Below are positions 10,014 through 19,565 of a stretch of 64,000 nt of DNA, piece after piece; positions within the stretch are counted from its first letter, which is position 1, and each line of letters begins with the position of its first letter. This DNA is from Gimesia aquarii (GTDB taxonomy: Bacteria > Planctomycetota > Planctomycetia > Planctomycetales > Planctomycetaceae): assembly GCF_007748195.1 (NCBI RefSeq), contig NZ_CP037920.1, positions 5,299,800 to 5,363,799 of the forward strand. The letters are read 5' to 3'. Position numbers and translations under genes: made by a program. Below the pieces are notes generated by a model, which was given only the letters and a program-made list of their open reading frames with translations, did not search any database and was not told the DNA's origin.

Positions 10014-10048
10014 ACCCCCTCTAACAGTTTCACTCTAAATGGTCACAG

Positions 10049-10083
10049 AGGAGGGATCGAGTTGTTTCTTGCTCATCCCTCCT
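10049..10083 (+). promoter_or_regulatory. stem-loop between DUF1559 gene and lipoprotein gene
   Basis: A perfect 9-bp stem (aggagggat / atccctcct) closes a 17-nt loop 36 bp after the DUF1559 stop. There is no T-tract, so it is more likely an mRNA stabiliser or partial attenuator between the two genes than a full terminator. The 5' arm resembles a ribosome site. Confidence 0.5.
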
Positions 10084-10157
10084 GACTGCGTACTTTGTTT
10101 GAGTCAATTAAAAAATCTCAACATCCTCTTATAGAAATACGTAATAAGGTATTTGCG

Positions 10158-10655
10158 ATGAAATTGAATCTAACTCACTCCTATACTCACTTGACATACC
10201 CATCTCGCACTGTCCTGTCATTCGTCTGTGTGGTTTTATTATCAACATATGGCTGCGGCGACGGTCATCCCAAACGCTCGATTGTAACAGGTACTGTGAC
10301 ATACAACGGCAAACCATTAAGTATTGGCTCCCTTGTCTTTGTTCCCGTTGGCGGTGGTCCCTCCGCACAAGGAAAAATTGATCGCAATGGATTCTATGAA
10401 ATGGGAACCTTTGATGATGACGATGGCGTCATTCCCGGTAATTACAAAATTATGATCACTGCCCTTACCAGTCCTGGTGGTTCAGGCTTGCCCGAAGACG
10501 CCGTCGATGGAAACGCAGGACCCGTATCAGTAATTCCGGAATGGTATGGTGACCTGGAAAAATCCGGACTGCAAGTGACAGTAAAGGCAGATGAGGAGAA
10601 TACCATTGATTTACCTCTCACCGACGATAAGCCCAAAGATCATATTACCAATTAA
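10158..10655 (+). CDS. small lipoprotein with carboxypeptidase-regulatory-like fold
   Basis: The open frame begins at 10095, but ATG 10158 gives a proper signal peptide (MKLNLTHSY then a hydrophobic core ending LLSTYGCGDG), with the cysteine as probable lipidation site. The mature part begins VTGTVTYNGKPL and contains a GTFDDDDG-PGNYKI segment. This is the beta-sandwich (transthyretin/carboxypeptidase regulatory-like) found in the small lipoproteins encoded after DUF1559 genes in Planctomycetes. The protein is 165 residues long. The role is unknown, probably a partner of the upstream pseudopilin-like protein at the cell surface. Confidence 0.8.
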   Translation: MKLNLTHSYTHLTYPSRTVLSFVCVVLLSTYGCGDGHPKRSIVTGTVTYNGKPLSIGSLVFVPVGGGPSAQGKIDRNGFYEMGTFDDDDGVIPGNYKIMITALTSPGGSGLPEDAVDGNAGPVSVIPEWYGDLEKSGLQVTVKADEENTIDLPLTDDKPKDHITN

Positions 10656-11011
10656 GAACATGTAAAGGTCTTTAGCATATATGCAAGATTAATGCATCAG
10701 GCTGTTCTTGTAGTTCCGAAAGCCAGACTCAACCGGTCTGAATCTATATCTTTATGCCTGGAATTTGCTTTTTTGTTAACTGTCTTGTATCGGTAACCTG
10801 CAAATCAAGCAAAAACAACCCTCATATATAGTCTCGAACTGCCTACCAGCGTCTCTCCGTTCGCTTTCATCGGTATTCAAGGATATAATCAAGCTATGGC
10901 TTACTATTCGTGTGTCTTCGTTCGCGTTGATGTAAGCCTCTTTCAGTAAACGGTCCATTGAATCGCTCAAGGCGGTAATCGATAAAAATATCGCTAACAT
11001 AAAGTTCATCG
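10656..11011. other. 356-bp intergenic region, nothing recognised
   Basis: No ORF with a plausible start and no strong dyad beyond a 5-bp cagac/gtctg hairpin near 10725. It should contain the promoter of the ABC exporter gene, but I cannot assign boxes with confidence. Confidence 0.4.
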
Positions 11012-12904
11012 ATGAGTACGAAATCGCATTCCAGTCGTAAACAATTCGAACAATACAAAACAGAATTTCATGAAGAACATGCTCCCCAACAGGGCAAAAA
11101 ATCTTCAAAACGAGAACGTTCTTCATGGGAACTGGTTCGTAGCTTCTTCGATCTGCTAAAATTACATCGTTGGTCCGTCATTCTCTCATTGGTCACCTTG
11201 ACCATCGCCACACTCCTGGCACTCATTCCTCCCGCAGCAACAAAATTTGTCGTCGATTATGTTCTGGATAAAAACCCACTCCCTCCGATGACGCCTCAGT
11301 GGATTCCTCATGAACCCTGGCCACTATTGGTCTTTATCACGATTAGCGTCATTTTGATTTCAATGATTCGTATCGGATTACAAATCTGGGGGCGCTGGCA
11401 CGCGACTCGCGTAACCAAACTCATTCAAATGAAAGTAAGAAAAGACGTATTTGCACAAGCAGTTCGTCTCCCCTTGCATCGTATTCAGGAATTAAAATCA
11501 GGTGGGGCGGCCAGTATTCTGCGTGAAGACGCCGGCAGCGTAGGTGAACTGGTTTTTGGGATGCTCTATAACCCCTGGCGTGCCATCATCCAATTATTGG
11601 GGAGCTTAATCATTCTGGCCTGGGTGGACTGGCGATTGCTCCTGGGCGCACTGTTTCTAGTCCCCATGGTTTACCTGACGCATCGTACGTGGATCAGTCG
11701 AATTCGACCACAGCATCGAAAAATCAGGGCGCAACGCGTGAACGTTGATGGTTTGGCAACAGAATCATTTGGTGGCATGAGGGTCGTCCGTGCCTTTGGC
11801 AGACAGCGTTCAGAAACAAGCCGCATTTTACGCGGGAACCATTTGATGGGACGCCAGGAATTGTACGCCTGGTGGTGGTCGCGACTCATTGAAATCGTGT
11901 GGGAAACCGTGATCCCCGTCGCGTCGGCATGCCTGCTTTTATATGGTGGCTGGCAGGTACTACAAGGACAACTCACCTTAGGTGACCTGGTGATGTTTCT
12001 TGCCTATTTATTAATGTTACTGGGTCCATTAGCGGTACTCGCTCAAAGCGCAGCTCAGTTTCAAAATAGTCTCTCCGGTTTTGACCGCGTGCTCGATCTA
12101 TTAGCAGAACCCCGTGAAATGGAATCATCCACCGCGCAAACGATTGGCAAATCAGAGATTTCCGGACGGATCACGTTCGAAAATGTCAGTTTCCAATATC
12201 CCGGCTCAGAACAATTTGCATTGCAGGATATCTCTATCGAAGTTGAACCGGGTGAAACCATTGCGCTCGTCGGTCCCAGTGGTGCCGGCAAAACCACGTT
12301 CTGCAATCTTGTCGCACGCTTCTACGATCCAACCACAGGACGTGTATTACTCGATAATTCCGACTTAACAGAGCTTGATGTCGAAAGCTATCGTAATCAC
12401 ATTGGCGTCGTAGAACAGGATGTCTTTCTTTTTGATGGAACGGTGGCCGATAACATTGGCTACGGGGACCGTCACACTATTGACGCGGAAATCCTACACG
12501 CAGCAGAAATTTCCAACGCACATGAATTTATTAAAGATCTTCCCCAAGGCTATCAGACGTTAATTGGTGAACGCGGCGTCAAGCTAAGTGGAGGACAAAG
12601 ACAACGGTTGGCCATTGCCCGTGCGATTCTGGCAGATCCACGTATTTTAATTTTTGATGAAGCAACCAGTAATCTCGACACAGAAAGTGAACGATTAATC
12701 CAGGCGAGTCTGACTTCATTAATGCAGGATCGTACCTGTTTTGTGATTGCACACAGACTCAGCACAATTACGCATGCGGACCGCATCGTTCTATTTGAAG
12801 CAGGACGTATTACGGAAATTGGCACTCATGATGATCTTATGGAAGCAGACGGAAAATATCGCGAGATGGTACTGCTACAAACCAGCCCCGCTGAAGTCAG
12901 CTAA
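11012..12904 (+). CDS. ABC exporter half-transporter (MsbA/multidrug-like), fused membrane and ATPase domains
   Basis: A 630-residue protein with a charged cytoplasmic N-terminus (1-50), a six-helix exporter membrane domain (about 55-345) and a nucleotide-binding domain (about 385-620). The latter has Walker A GPSGAGKTT, the Q-loop region VVEQDVFLFDG, signature LSGGQRQR, Walker B ILIFDEAT and the H-loop AHRLST. It should act as a homodimer exporting a lipid or hydrophobic compound from the cytoplasm. The substrate cannot be read from sequence. It stands alone, with no neighbouring biosynthetic genes. Confidence 0.9.
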   Translation: MSTKSHSSRKQFEQYKTEFHEEHAPQQGKKSSKRERSSWELVRSFFDLLKLHRWSVILSLVTLTIATLLALIPPAATKFVVDYVLDKNPLPPMTPQWIPHEPWPLLVFITISVILISMIRIGLQIWGRWHATRVTKLIQMKVRKDVFAQAVRLPLHRIQELKSGGAASILREDAGSVGELVFGMLYNPWRAIIQLLGSLIILAWVDWRLLLGALFLVPMVYLTHRTWISRIRPQHRKIRAQRVNVDGLATESFGGMRVVRAFGRQRSETSRILRGNHLMGRQELYAWWWSRLIEIVWETVIPVASACLLLYGGWQVLQGQLTLGDLVMFLAYLLMLLGPLAVLAQSAAQFQNSLSGFDRVLDLLAEPREMESSTAQTIGKSEISGRITFENVSFQYPGSEQFALQDISIEVEPGETIALVGPSGAGKTTFCNLVARFYDPTTGRVLLDNSDLTELDVESYRNHIGVVEQDVFLFDGTVADNIGYGDRHTIDAEILHAAEISNAHEFIKDLPQGYQTLIGERGVKLSGGQRQRLAIARAILADPRILIFDEATSNLDTESERLIQASLTSLMQDRTCFVIAHRLSTITHADRIVLFEAGRITEIGTHDDLMEADGKYREMVLLQTSPAEVS

Positions 12905-13084
12905 GATGAGCGAACCTGCACGTTGTGTGCACATTCGTCTTACCTGATCACATTCGCTGTTTGATTTTGCAAATTGAAATGCCTCTTTCGCATGTCTATA
13001 ATTTGATATGTCAACAGATGATTGATCTCTCTTTCAGAAATTCAACTTTGTTAAAACTACGGGGTGTTCCCCAAAGGAAACAGT

Positions 13085-14368
13085 ATGATGAAATTATTGC
13101 ACCATGGTCGGTATGCTTTGTTATTGAAGTTCAGTCTCGCTTTGGGAGTTTCAATCGGGACAGCTCAATATAAAATCGACCAGCAAGGGGTTGCTTATGC
13201 CGGAGAAACGAAAGGTGTGTCTGCAAATAAGTCTAACAAGGTGCTGTTAGGCACGGGTGATCTGACATCCGGTATTCCAGGGAAAGGCCCGTTAACCTTC
13301 AAAGAAATTAAGGAATGGTTGAATCAATCAGAAAATCATGAAATCCTGGAAGTAAGTTTGCCACTCGGCCTCAGTGCGGGAACCGCACAAATTGTAGGCC
13401 TCAAAGAAAATCCTCTCACCAGGGCAAAAATAGAACTGGGCAGACAGCTTTATTTCGATAGAAGGCTGTCTGTAGATAACACTGTCAGTTGTGCCAGTTG
13501 TCATCATCCCAATGAAGGATATGGACGTCATACACAATTTGGAGTGGGTATCAAGGGGTTGGAAGGGGGACGTAACTCTCCTGTCAGCTACAACCGCATT
13601 CTCAGTGGTGCACAATTCTGGGACGGACGTGCCGCTTCATTGGAAGAACAGGCGGTCGGCCCCATCGCTAATCCGATTGAGATGGGAAATACGCACGAAA
13701 ATGCTGTAAAAACAGTCAAAGAGATTCCCGGCTACCAGATACAGTTCGACAAAATTTTTAAAGAGGGAGTGACGATTGACAATATCGGCAAAGCCATCGC
13801 TTCCTTTGAACGAACCCTGGTCACAGGCCCATCACCCTTTGATTTTCAGGAGCAGCTCCGTCCGTTCCTGAAAATGGACAAAGAAGATCTTGAGGATCTG
13901 GAAGAGGAATACAAGGCTGCTTTAGCATTAACCAAAGCAAACCCGATGTCAAAAAGTGCTTTGCGGGGACGTACGTTATTTTTTAGTGAAAAGGTAAACT
14001 GTGCTGCCTGCCATTTAGGACCGAATCTGGCAGACGAAAAATATCATAACCTCGGCGTGGGAATGACAGTCAAGAACCCTGATTTGGGGCGTTATGTTGT
14101 TACCAAACAGGAAAAAGATAAAGGTGCTTTCAAAACGCCCACCATTCGTAATGTGGCTCTAAGCGCTCCCTATATGCACGATGGAGCTTTTGAAACTCTG
14201 GAGGAAGTTGTTGAGCACTACAACAAGGGAGGCCACCCGAATCCTTATCTCAGCGACAAAGTCAAAAAACTGAACCTCTCGGATCAGGATAAAAAAGATC
14301 TGGTCGAGTTTATGAAGGCCTGTACTGGTGCGTTCCCCAAAGTAGAATCCGGACGGTTACCTCAATAA
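13085..14368 (+). CDS. di-heme cytochrome c peroxidase (MauG/CcpA family)
   Basis: ATG 13085 (or 13088) follows an AAAGGAAA ribosome site; a GTG at 13064 lies upstream of that site and is unlikely. A signal peptide spans about 1-39. The two heme c motifs, CASCH at 136-140 and CAACH at 306-310, are spaced as in bacterial di-heme peroxidases, with LGRQLYFDRRLS before the first and PTIRNVALSAPYMHDGAF after the second. The enzyme would reduce peroxide in the periplasm with electrons from a small cytochrome c. A strong terminator follows at 14393. Confidence 0.9.
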   Translation: MMKLLHHGRYALLLKFSLALGVSIGTAQYKIDQQGVAYAGETKGVSANKSNKVLLGTGDLTSGIPGKGPLTFKEIKEWLNQSENHEILEVSLPLGLSAGTAQIVGLKENPLTRAKIELGRQLYFDRRLSVDNTVSCASCHHPNEGYGRHTQFGVGIKGLEGGRNSPVSYNRILSGAQFWDGRAASLEEQAVGPIANPIEMGNTHENAVKTVKEIPGYQIQFDKIFKEGVTIDNIGKAIASFERTLVTGPSPFDFQEQLRPFLKMDKEDLEDLEEEYKAALALTKANPMSKSALRGRTLFFSEKVNCAACHLGPNLADEKYHNLGVGMTVKNPDLGRYVVTKQEKDKGAFKTPTIRNVALSAPYMHDGAFETLEEVVEHYNKGGHPNPYLSDKVKKLNLSDQDKKDLVEFMKACTGAFPKVESGRLPQ

Positions 14369-14392
14369 AGAAATAGTATTCCCATTAAAAAA

Positions 14393-14424
14393 ACAGCCTG
14401 GTTTTAAATACCGGGCTGTTTTTG
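14393..14424 (+). terminator. intrinsic terminator of the peroxidase gene
   Basis: A 10-bp stem (acagcctggt / accgggctgt, one G-T pair) with loop tttaaat is followed by a T run interrupted once, 24 bp after the peroxidase stop. The A-rich 5' flank could make it work in both directions. Confidence 0.85.
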
Positions 14425-14501
14425 TTTCCAGTATGAAATGTCGTGCTGTATTCTATAGATATGAATAAAACAAGAATCGTATCATTCATTAAAGGCTGAG
14501 C

Positions 14502-16385
14502 GTGTCAAACCCCAATCCGACGAGACCGGGTTCACCTGTCTGGAAATCTCTGGAAACATGGATCGCCCTGTTTACGATCATCATGATCGCCATCCATCTG
14601 GTGTTGCGCTATGGGCTGATTAGCGCTGAAATTACACAGAACATACCGCTCTGGTTAGTCCTCAGCCTGGGCGGCACACCTCTGGTTTGGGGACTGTTGG
14701 TCAAAATAATCCATCGTGAGTTTGGTTCGGATCTACTGGCGGGAATTTCCATAGTTGTCTCTGTTTTATTGCATGAGTATCTCGCAGGCTCTCTGGTTGT
14801 ATTGATGCTTTCCGGGGGAGAAGCATTAGAAGCCTATGCCGTTCGTAGTGCTTCCTCTGTGCTGCAAGCATTAAGTAAAAGGATGCCCTCGATTGCTCAT
14901 CTCAAAGTCGATTCGAAGGTTGATGATGTTCCCTTGGAACAAATCGCCATCGACGACACGTTAGTGATTTTTCCACACGAAATTTGCCCCATTGATGGAG
15001 TGGTACTCGAAGGTCATGGTGTGATGGATGAATCTTATCTTACGGGTGAGCCCTATATGATGTCCAAGACACCGGGATCTCAAGTGCTCTCCGGTGCCAT
15101 TAATGGTGAATCGGCTCTCACGATTCGCGCGGAAAAACGGGCCGTGGATTCCCGTTATGCAAAAATCATGCAGGTGATGCAAACATCGGAACAGCATCGC
15201 CCCCGCATGAGACGAATGGCTGATAAACTTGGTGCGTGGTACACACCACTTGCCGTTTTGATTGGACTGGTGGCCTGGTTCCTTTCTGGTGATCCTGTGC
15301 GATTCCTGGCGGTGATGGTTGTTGCTACCCCCTGCCCGCTGCTAATTGCAATTCCGGTTGCCATCATCGGTTCGATTTCTCTTGCAGCCCGCAGAGCAAT
15401 CATTGTTCGCGATCCTACCGCGTTGGAAACTGCCGACACTTGCCGTACGATTATTTTTGATAAAACAGGTACATTGACCTATGGTAAGCCGGTACTGACG
15501 GAACAGTTATGTGAAACCGGATTCGAACCAGACGAAGTCCTTTCCCTCGTAGGTAGTCTGGAACGATTTTCCAAGCATCCATTGGCGGTCGCCATTATGA
15601 CTGCGATGCAGGAAGCCAAAACCGTGATTCATGATGCCACTGAGATTAGCGAACCGCCGGGAGAAGGATTGCAGGGAACGGTCGCCGGACAAAAGATCCA
15701 GATCACAAGTCGCAAGAAACTTCTCAAACAACAACCCGATCTTGCAGATCAATTACCACCCCAGGCAGGAGGTCTGGAATGTGTGATCCTGATCAACAAC
15801 CAATATGCTGGTATCTATCGTTTTCGCGATACACCTCGTACCGATGGACTCTCCTTTATTAATCATCTCTCACCACAACATCAAATCCATCGAACTATGC
15901 TCGTCTCCGGCGATCGGGAATCTGAAGTCCGCTATCTTGCGGATCAAGTAGGAATCGACAATGTTTTTTTCAGTCAGAGCCCCGAACAAAAGCTGGAAAT
16001 TGTAAATACCGAAACAAAAGACACCAACACGATCTTTGTGGGTGATGGAATCAACGATGCTCCCGCCCTGATGGCGGCAACTGTGGGAGTCGCCTTTGGT
16101 CAAAATAGCGATGTGACTACCGAAGCCGCTGATGTGATCGTGATGGATAGTTCTTTACAAAAAATTGATGAATTTCTACATATCAGCCGTCGTATGCGAC
16201 GGATCGCCCTGCAAAGTGCTTTAGGAGGCATGGGATTGAGCATACTGGGTATGCTGCTCGCTTCAGCCGGATACTTACCACCGGTAGCCGGAGCTATCTC
16301 GCAGGAGGTCATTGATGTACTGGCCGTGCTGAATGCACTGCGTGTTGCCCTCCCGCCTAAAGCCTTGATCGACTTTAAAGTGTGA
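14502..16385 (+). CDS. P1B-type heavy-metal-translocating ATPase without N-terminal metal-binding domain
   Basis: A 627-residue pump starting with GTG, with AAAGG 6 bp upstream. N-terminal helices lie at about 15-95 and the actuator motif is ESYLTGEP. The membrane metal site is T-P-C278-P-L, with Leu where many Cu/Zn pumps have a second Cys. The phosphorylation site is D320KTGTLT, and the hinge [10 protein letters not shown] is near the C-terminus. No HMA domain (CxxC) precedes the first helix. It exports a divalent or soft metal ion; the CPL site and missing HMA make it unlike classical CopA or ZntA, so the metal is unclear. Confidence 0.88.
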   Translation: MSNPNPTRPGSPVWKSLETWIALFTIIMIAIHLVLRYGLISAEITQNIPLWLVLSLGGTPLVWGLLVKIIHREFGSDLLAGISIVVSVLLHEYLAGSLVVLMLSGGEALEAYAVRSASSVLQALSKRMPSIAHLKVDSKVDDVPLEQIAIDDTLVIFPHEICPIDGVVLEGHGVMDESYLTGEPYMMSKTPGSQVLSGAINGESALTIRAEKRAVDSRYAKIMQVMQTSEQHRPRMRRMADKLGAWYTPLAVLIGLVAWFLSGDPVRFLAVMVVATPCPLLIAIPVAIIGSISLAARRAIIVRDPTALETADTCRTIIFDKTGTLTYGKPVLTEQLCETGFEPDEVLSLVGSLERFSKHPLAVAIMTAMQEAKTVIHDATEISEPPGEGLQGTVAGQKIQITSRKKLLKQQPDLADQLPPQAGGLECVILINNQYAGIYRFRDTPRTDGLSFINHLSPQHQIHRTMLVSGDRESEVRYLADQVGIDNVFFSQSPEQKLEIVNTETKDTNTIFVGDGINDAPALMAATVGVAFGQNSDVTTEAADVIVMDSSLQKIDEFLHISRRMRRIALQSALGGMGLSILGMLLASAGYLPPVAGAISQEVIDVLAVLNALRVALPPKALIDFKV

Positions 16386-16422
16386 TAAGCTGTTTGAAAT
16401 TCAAATCACAAAAGAAGTCGCT

Positions 16423-17523
16423 TTAATTTCGATCAGAATTGGCCTTTGAGTGTGTGCCCTTTGGTTCAAAATGGATGGTAGGTTTACCATCTGCATATGA
16501 GACCACAAAACGTCCGTCTGATGTCGGGTAAATCACATCCTGTTTTAACTCAAAATCGGTGGGTGATTTACGAAGGCGGAACTTCTCTCGCCCGGGGATC
16601 ATGTATTCGCCACCAAATTTCGTCATCATCTTGGTTCTATCACCGAGCGAATGACCGGTTGATCTGAAAACCACCTTATCAATATCCTGGGGAGTCACAA
16701 ATTTGGCTTCCACATCCAGGTTTGCGGCTTTCATATTTTCATACATCTGTTTTGCATCAGGAAAGAGACAGTAACTGTCAGTGGTTCCGTGAATGATCAC
16801 AATTTTTGTTTCATGCCCCAGATCTTTCATTACTTTTAAGTGTGCGGGATTCCCAATGTAGCGAATCTCTTGAGCTCCCGGCGTCAAATAACTGGCAGAA
16901 CTTTTATCCTGGCTGTAACGCGCATTCAACACACTGCCGCCGGGTAAGTTGAATGCAATATCATCGGTGAGTCGTGGCATTCCACAAATATCAACGACAC
17001 AGGTAAATGTATGGGGTGCCAGTTTATTACACATCAAAGTCACATTCCCACCACCGGAACCTCCCGAAGAATAGATTCGACGAGAGTTAAACGGAATTTT
17101 TTCTTTGATCAATTCATGGTATACAAAAGAAAGTGCCCGCAATGCATCAATGGCCTGCAAATATCCAAAATCATAAGGTGCTCCGACTTGTGTTTTCCAG
17201 GAACCACTTTGCACGTAATCCACAGAGATCGCAATCACGTTTAGTTCTTTAGTGAGTACGGCCGGATTCCCGGCTCCCGAAGTATTGGTTCCCCCCCAAT
17301 TATGCAGGTTGAGCATCAAACCGGTCTCTGTAGTCACATTTGCCAGTTTGTTACCGGGATAATAGAGATACACTTTGACCGAACGTGGTCCTGGCTTGAA
17401 TGGCCATTCCTGAGTTTCGATTGAAACGGTTCCATTCTGAGCAGGTAACTCTGCCGCCTTTAAACTTGCTAACCAAAGTACCTGACAAAAGAGAGTGAAT
17501 AGGACAGAAAAATTCTGGATCAT
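16423..17523 (-). CDS. exported esterase / prolyl-oligopeptidase-fold hydrolase
   Basis: ATG 17523 is preferred over 17571 because it follows AAGGT by 8 bp and begins directly with a signal peptide (MIQNFSVLFT... to KAAE). The 366-residue enzyme has a nucleophile elbow in YSSGGSGGGN, a late acidic residue in HGTTDSY and a histidine in STGHSLG. This is the order of the catalytic triad in PHB-depolymerase / feruloyl-esterase-like hydrolases. The substrate is unknown. It is convergent with the metal ATPase, 37 bp apart. Confidence 0.75.
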   Translation of the reverse strand: MIQNFSVLFTLFCQVLWLASLKAAELPAQNGTVSIETQEWPFKPGPRSVKVYLYYPGNKLANVTTETGLMLNLHNWGGTNTSGAGNPAVLTKELNVIAISVDYVQSGSWKTQVGAPYDFGYLQAIDALRALSFVYHELIKEKIPFNSRRIYSSGGSGGGNVTLMCNKLAPHTFTCVVDICGMPRLTDDIAFNLPGGSVLNARYSQDKSSASYLTPGAQEIRYIGNPAHLKVMKDLGHETKIVIIHGTTDSYCLFPDAKQMYENMKAANLDVEAKFVTPQDIDKVVFRSTGHSLGDRTKMMTKFGGEYMIPGREKFRLRKSPTDFELKQDVIYPTSDGRFVVSYADGKPTIHFEPKGTHSKANSDRN

Positions 17524-17661
17524 CAAATTGACCTTATTCTGATTGAATCTCATCGGGATAGGTAGTCGCACTTAAAATCGCTTGACGAATGCTGCTAGAT
17601 TGATCATGGTGAATGAGTTGGCCTGAGTCAACACAAACGATCATCTTTGAGGACTCACATT

Positions 17662-18789
17662 ATGACTTCACTTCCCATTGTAAAACCCCAGGAGATCAAC
17701 CTCGATGGAGAACGGATACAGCAAGCGGGAAAACTACTAACAGAATGGACGGTTACAGGCATCATTCCCGGTGCTGCGATTGTGGTCGGACGGCATGGGA
17801 AAATTGTTGAACCACAGTTCTTTGGAAAACAGGGACCGGAAAATAACGCGGAGACCGTTCGACGAGACGGCATGTTCCTTCTTGCTTCAATTACCAAACC
17901 AATTGTCTACATGAGTGCATTGAAATTGGTGGAACGTGGTGAGCTGGTATTAACGGTCCCTGTCACGAATTACATTCCCGACTTCGCAGCCCACCATAAG
18001 GAGTCGATTCTGGTGCATCACCTGTTTACGCATACTTCAGGTATGCCTGATATGCTGGAAAACAACGTTGCCTTGCGTCAGTCACTGGCTCCCTTAGAGA
18101 AATTTATTCGTGGTGCCATCTATGACACAGTGCCTCTCTTCCAACCTGCAGGTACTGGGCTCAGTTATCAAAGTATGGGAACATTGATTGTTGCGGAAAT
18201 TGTGCAACGCATCACCAAAAAAACGATTGCCCAACATGTGAGAGATGAAATCATCAATCCATTGGGTCTGCAAAGCACCTGGCTTGGACGTGGTGATTTT
18301 CCGCGCGAACGTCTTGTGCGTGTTGAAACACCAGAGTACCAGATTGGTTCCAAGTTTGGCTGGAACAGCAATTACTGGCAGGACCTCGGCGTCCCCTGGG
18401 GAGGCATGTTTAGTTCTCCTGAAGACATGGCCGTCCTCTGCCAATGTATGCTCAACTACGGAGAACAGAACGGCGTGCGACTACTTTCCCGATCGATGAT
18501 GGAAATGGCAACGACGAACCGGCTCAATGATTACCCTGACCTGCCCGAACCGATTCGTCGCTCTCAACCATGGGGACTGGGATGGCGATTGAATCACCCT
18601 GGCCAGAGTGGCAGTTGGGGAAATCTTCTTGACCGAAGTGTCTTTGGTCATACTGGAGCCACAGGTACCATGGTCTGGATGGACCGCCGTCGTGATGGCT
18701 TTGCAGTAATTTTAACGACCGGGATTCGGTCGAAAGCACCTTGGCGATTGGTCAGTCTGTCAAATATCATTGCTTCTGCCTTTAAATAG
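17662..18789 (+). CDS. serine beta-lactamase-fold hydrolase (class C / EstB-like)
   Basis: ATG 17662 follows GAGGA by 8 bp; a TTG at 17647 overlaps that ribosome site and is rejected. The 375-residue protein has the SxxK motif in LLASITKPIV, a tyrosine in GLSYQSMG consistent with the YxN position, and the C-terminal HTGATGTMVW segment equivalent to the KTG/HTG box. The missing signal peptide and the HTG box fit an EstB-like esterase or D-aminopeptidase-like enzyme better than a periplasmic lactamase. A small membrane-protein gene follows 51 bp downstream. Confidence 0.85.
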   Translation: MTSLPIVKPQEINLDGERIQQAGKLLTEWTVTGIIPGAAIVVGRHGKIVEPQFFGKQGPENNAETVRRDGMFLLASITKPIVYMSALKLVERGELVLTVPVTNYIPDFAAHHKESILVHHLFTHTSGMPDMLENNVALRQSLAPLEKFIRGAIYDTVPLFQPAGTGLSYQSMGTLIVAEIVQRITKKTIAQHVRDEIINPLGLQSTWLGRGDFPRERLVRVETPEYQIGSKFGWNSNYWQDLGVPWGGMFSSPEDMAVLCQCMLNYGEQNGVRLLSRSMMEMATTNRLNDYPDLPEPIRRSQPWGLGWRLNHPGQSGSWGNLLDRSVFGHTGATGTMVWMDRRRDGFAVILTTGIRSKAPWRLVSLSNIIASAFK

Positions 18790-18840
18790 AGGGGCAAGCA
18801 CACCCTCGCTACTCAAGTATGAGTTTTAAAGAGACAAGAA

Positions 18841-19224
18841 ATGAAAACGTTCTCAAAATATTTCCTTGCCCTGTTTATGGTCGGTGCAGGAGTCATGCAT
18901 TTTGTGAATCCGGATTTCTTTCTGAAAATCATGCCTCCCTATTTACCTTGGCATCTTGAGTTGGTTTACCTGAGCGGATTCTTTGAAATCGGGCTGGGTA
19001 TCTCTCTCTGTATTCCACGAATCTCAATATGGGCTGCCTGGGGGATTATCGCGTTACTGATCGCGGTTTTTCCCGCTAATATTCATCTCTATTTACATCA
19101 GGAAATCATGCCCGCGCCTCCCTGGTTACATTTGATACGGCTTCCCTTACAAAGTCTTTTCATTCTCTGGGCGTATTGGCACACTAGACCCACTCTGGAA
19201 CAAATACCATCAACCAACGTTTGA
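18841..19224 (+). CDS. DoxX-like four-helix membrane protein
   Basis: A 127-residue protein made almost entirely of four hydrophobic helices, with the DoxX-type features GVMHFVNPDFFLKIMPPYLP near the start and an acidic residue in GFFEIGLG. The family is widespread and loosely linked to redox or sulfur metabolism; no role is established here. It lies 51 bp behind the beta-lactamase-fold gene and may be co-transcribed. Confidence 0.8.
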   Translation: MKTFSKYFLALFMVGAGVMHFVNPDFFLKIMPPYLPWHLELVYLSGFFEIGLGISLCIPRISIWAAWGIIALLIAVFPANIHLYLHQEIMPAPPWLHLIRLPLQSLFILWAYWHTRPTLEQIPSTNV

Positions 19225-19565
19225 TGAGCAGAAATCACTACAAAAAATTGTTGATCACATAAGAATTTCACACGGAAGCTGTTCAATAATTCTCAGGTTA
19301 TGTTACAGTCTGTACGATAATAGATGAGGTAGAATCTCAGACTGCCGGTATGAAAGCATTCTGCATTTCATATCGACTTAGGTAAGATAGTTCATTTGGG
19401 TTCTATCAATATGATTTTGTTTTGTATTCATCTAAGATTTTTTCTGAATAGAAATTGATCAATTCACATCGATTAATCACACTATGTACTGCACTCAGTA
19501 ACGAATCAGACTGCTCCGTCAATACAAAGTAGACACCTTTGAAGACCAAGCTCCAGGCATTGATT
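19225..19565. other. 341-bp region upstream of the respiratory operon
   Basis: It should hold the promoter of the cytochrome oxidase operon. I see an imperfect hairpin at 19350-19371 (atgaaagca / tgcatttcat) but no clear promoter pair. No ORF here is supported. Confidence 0.4.
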
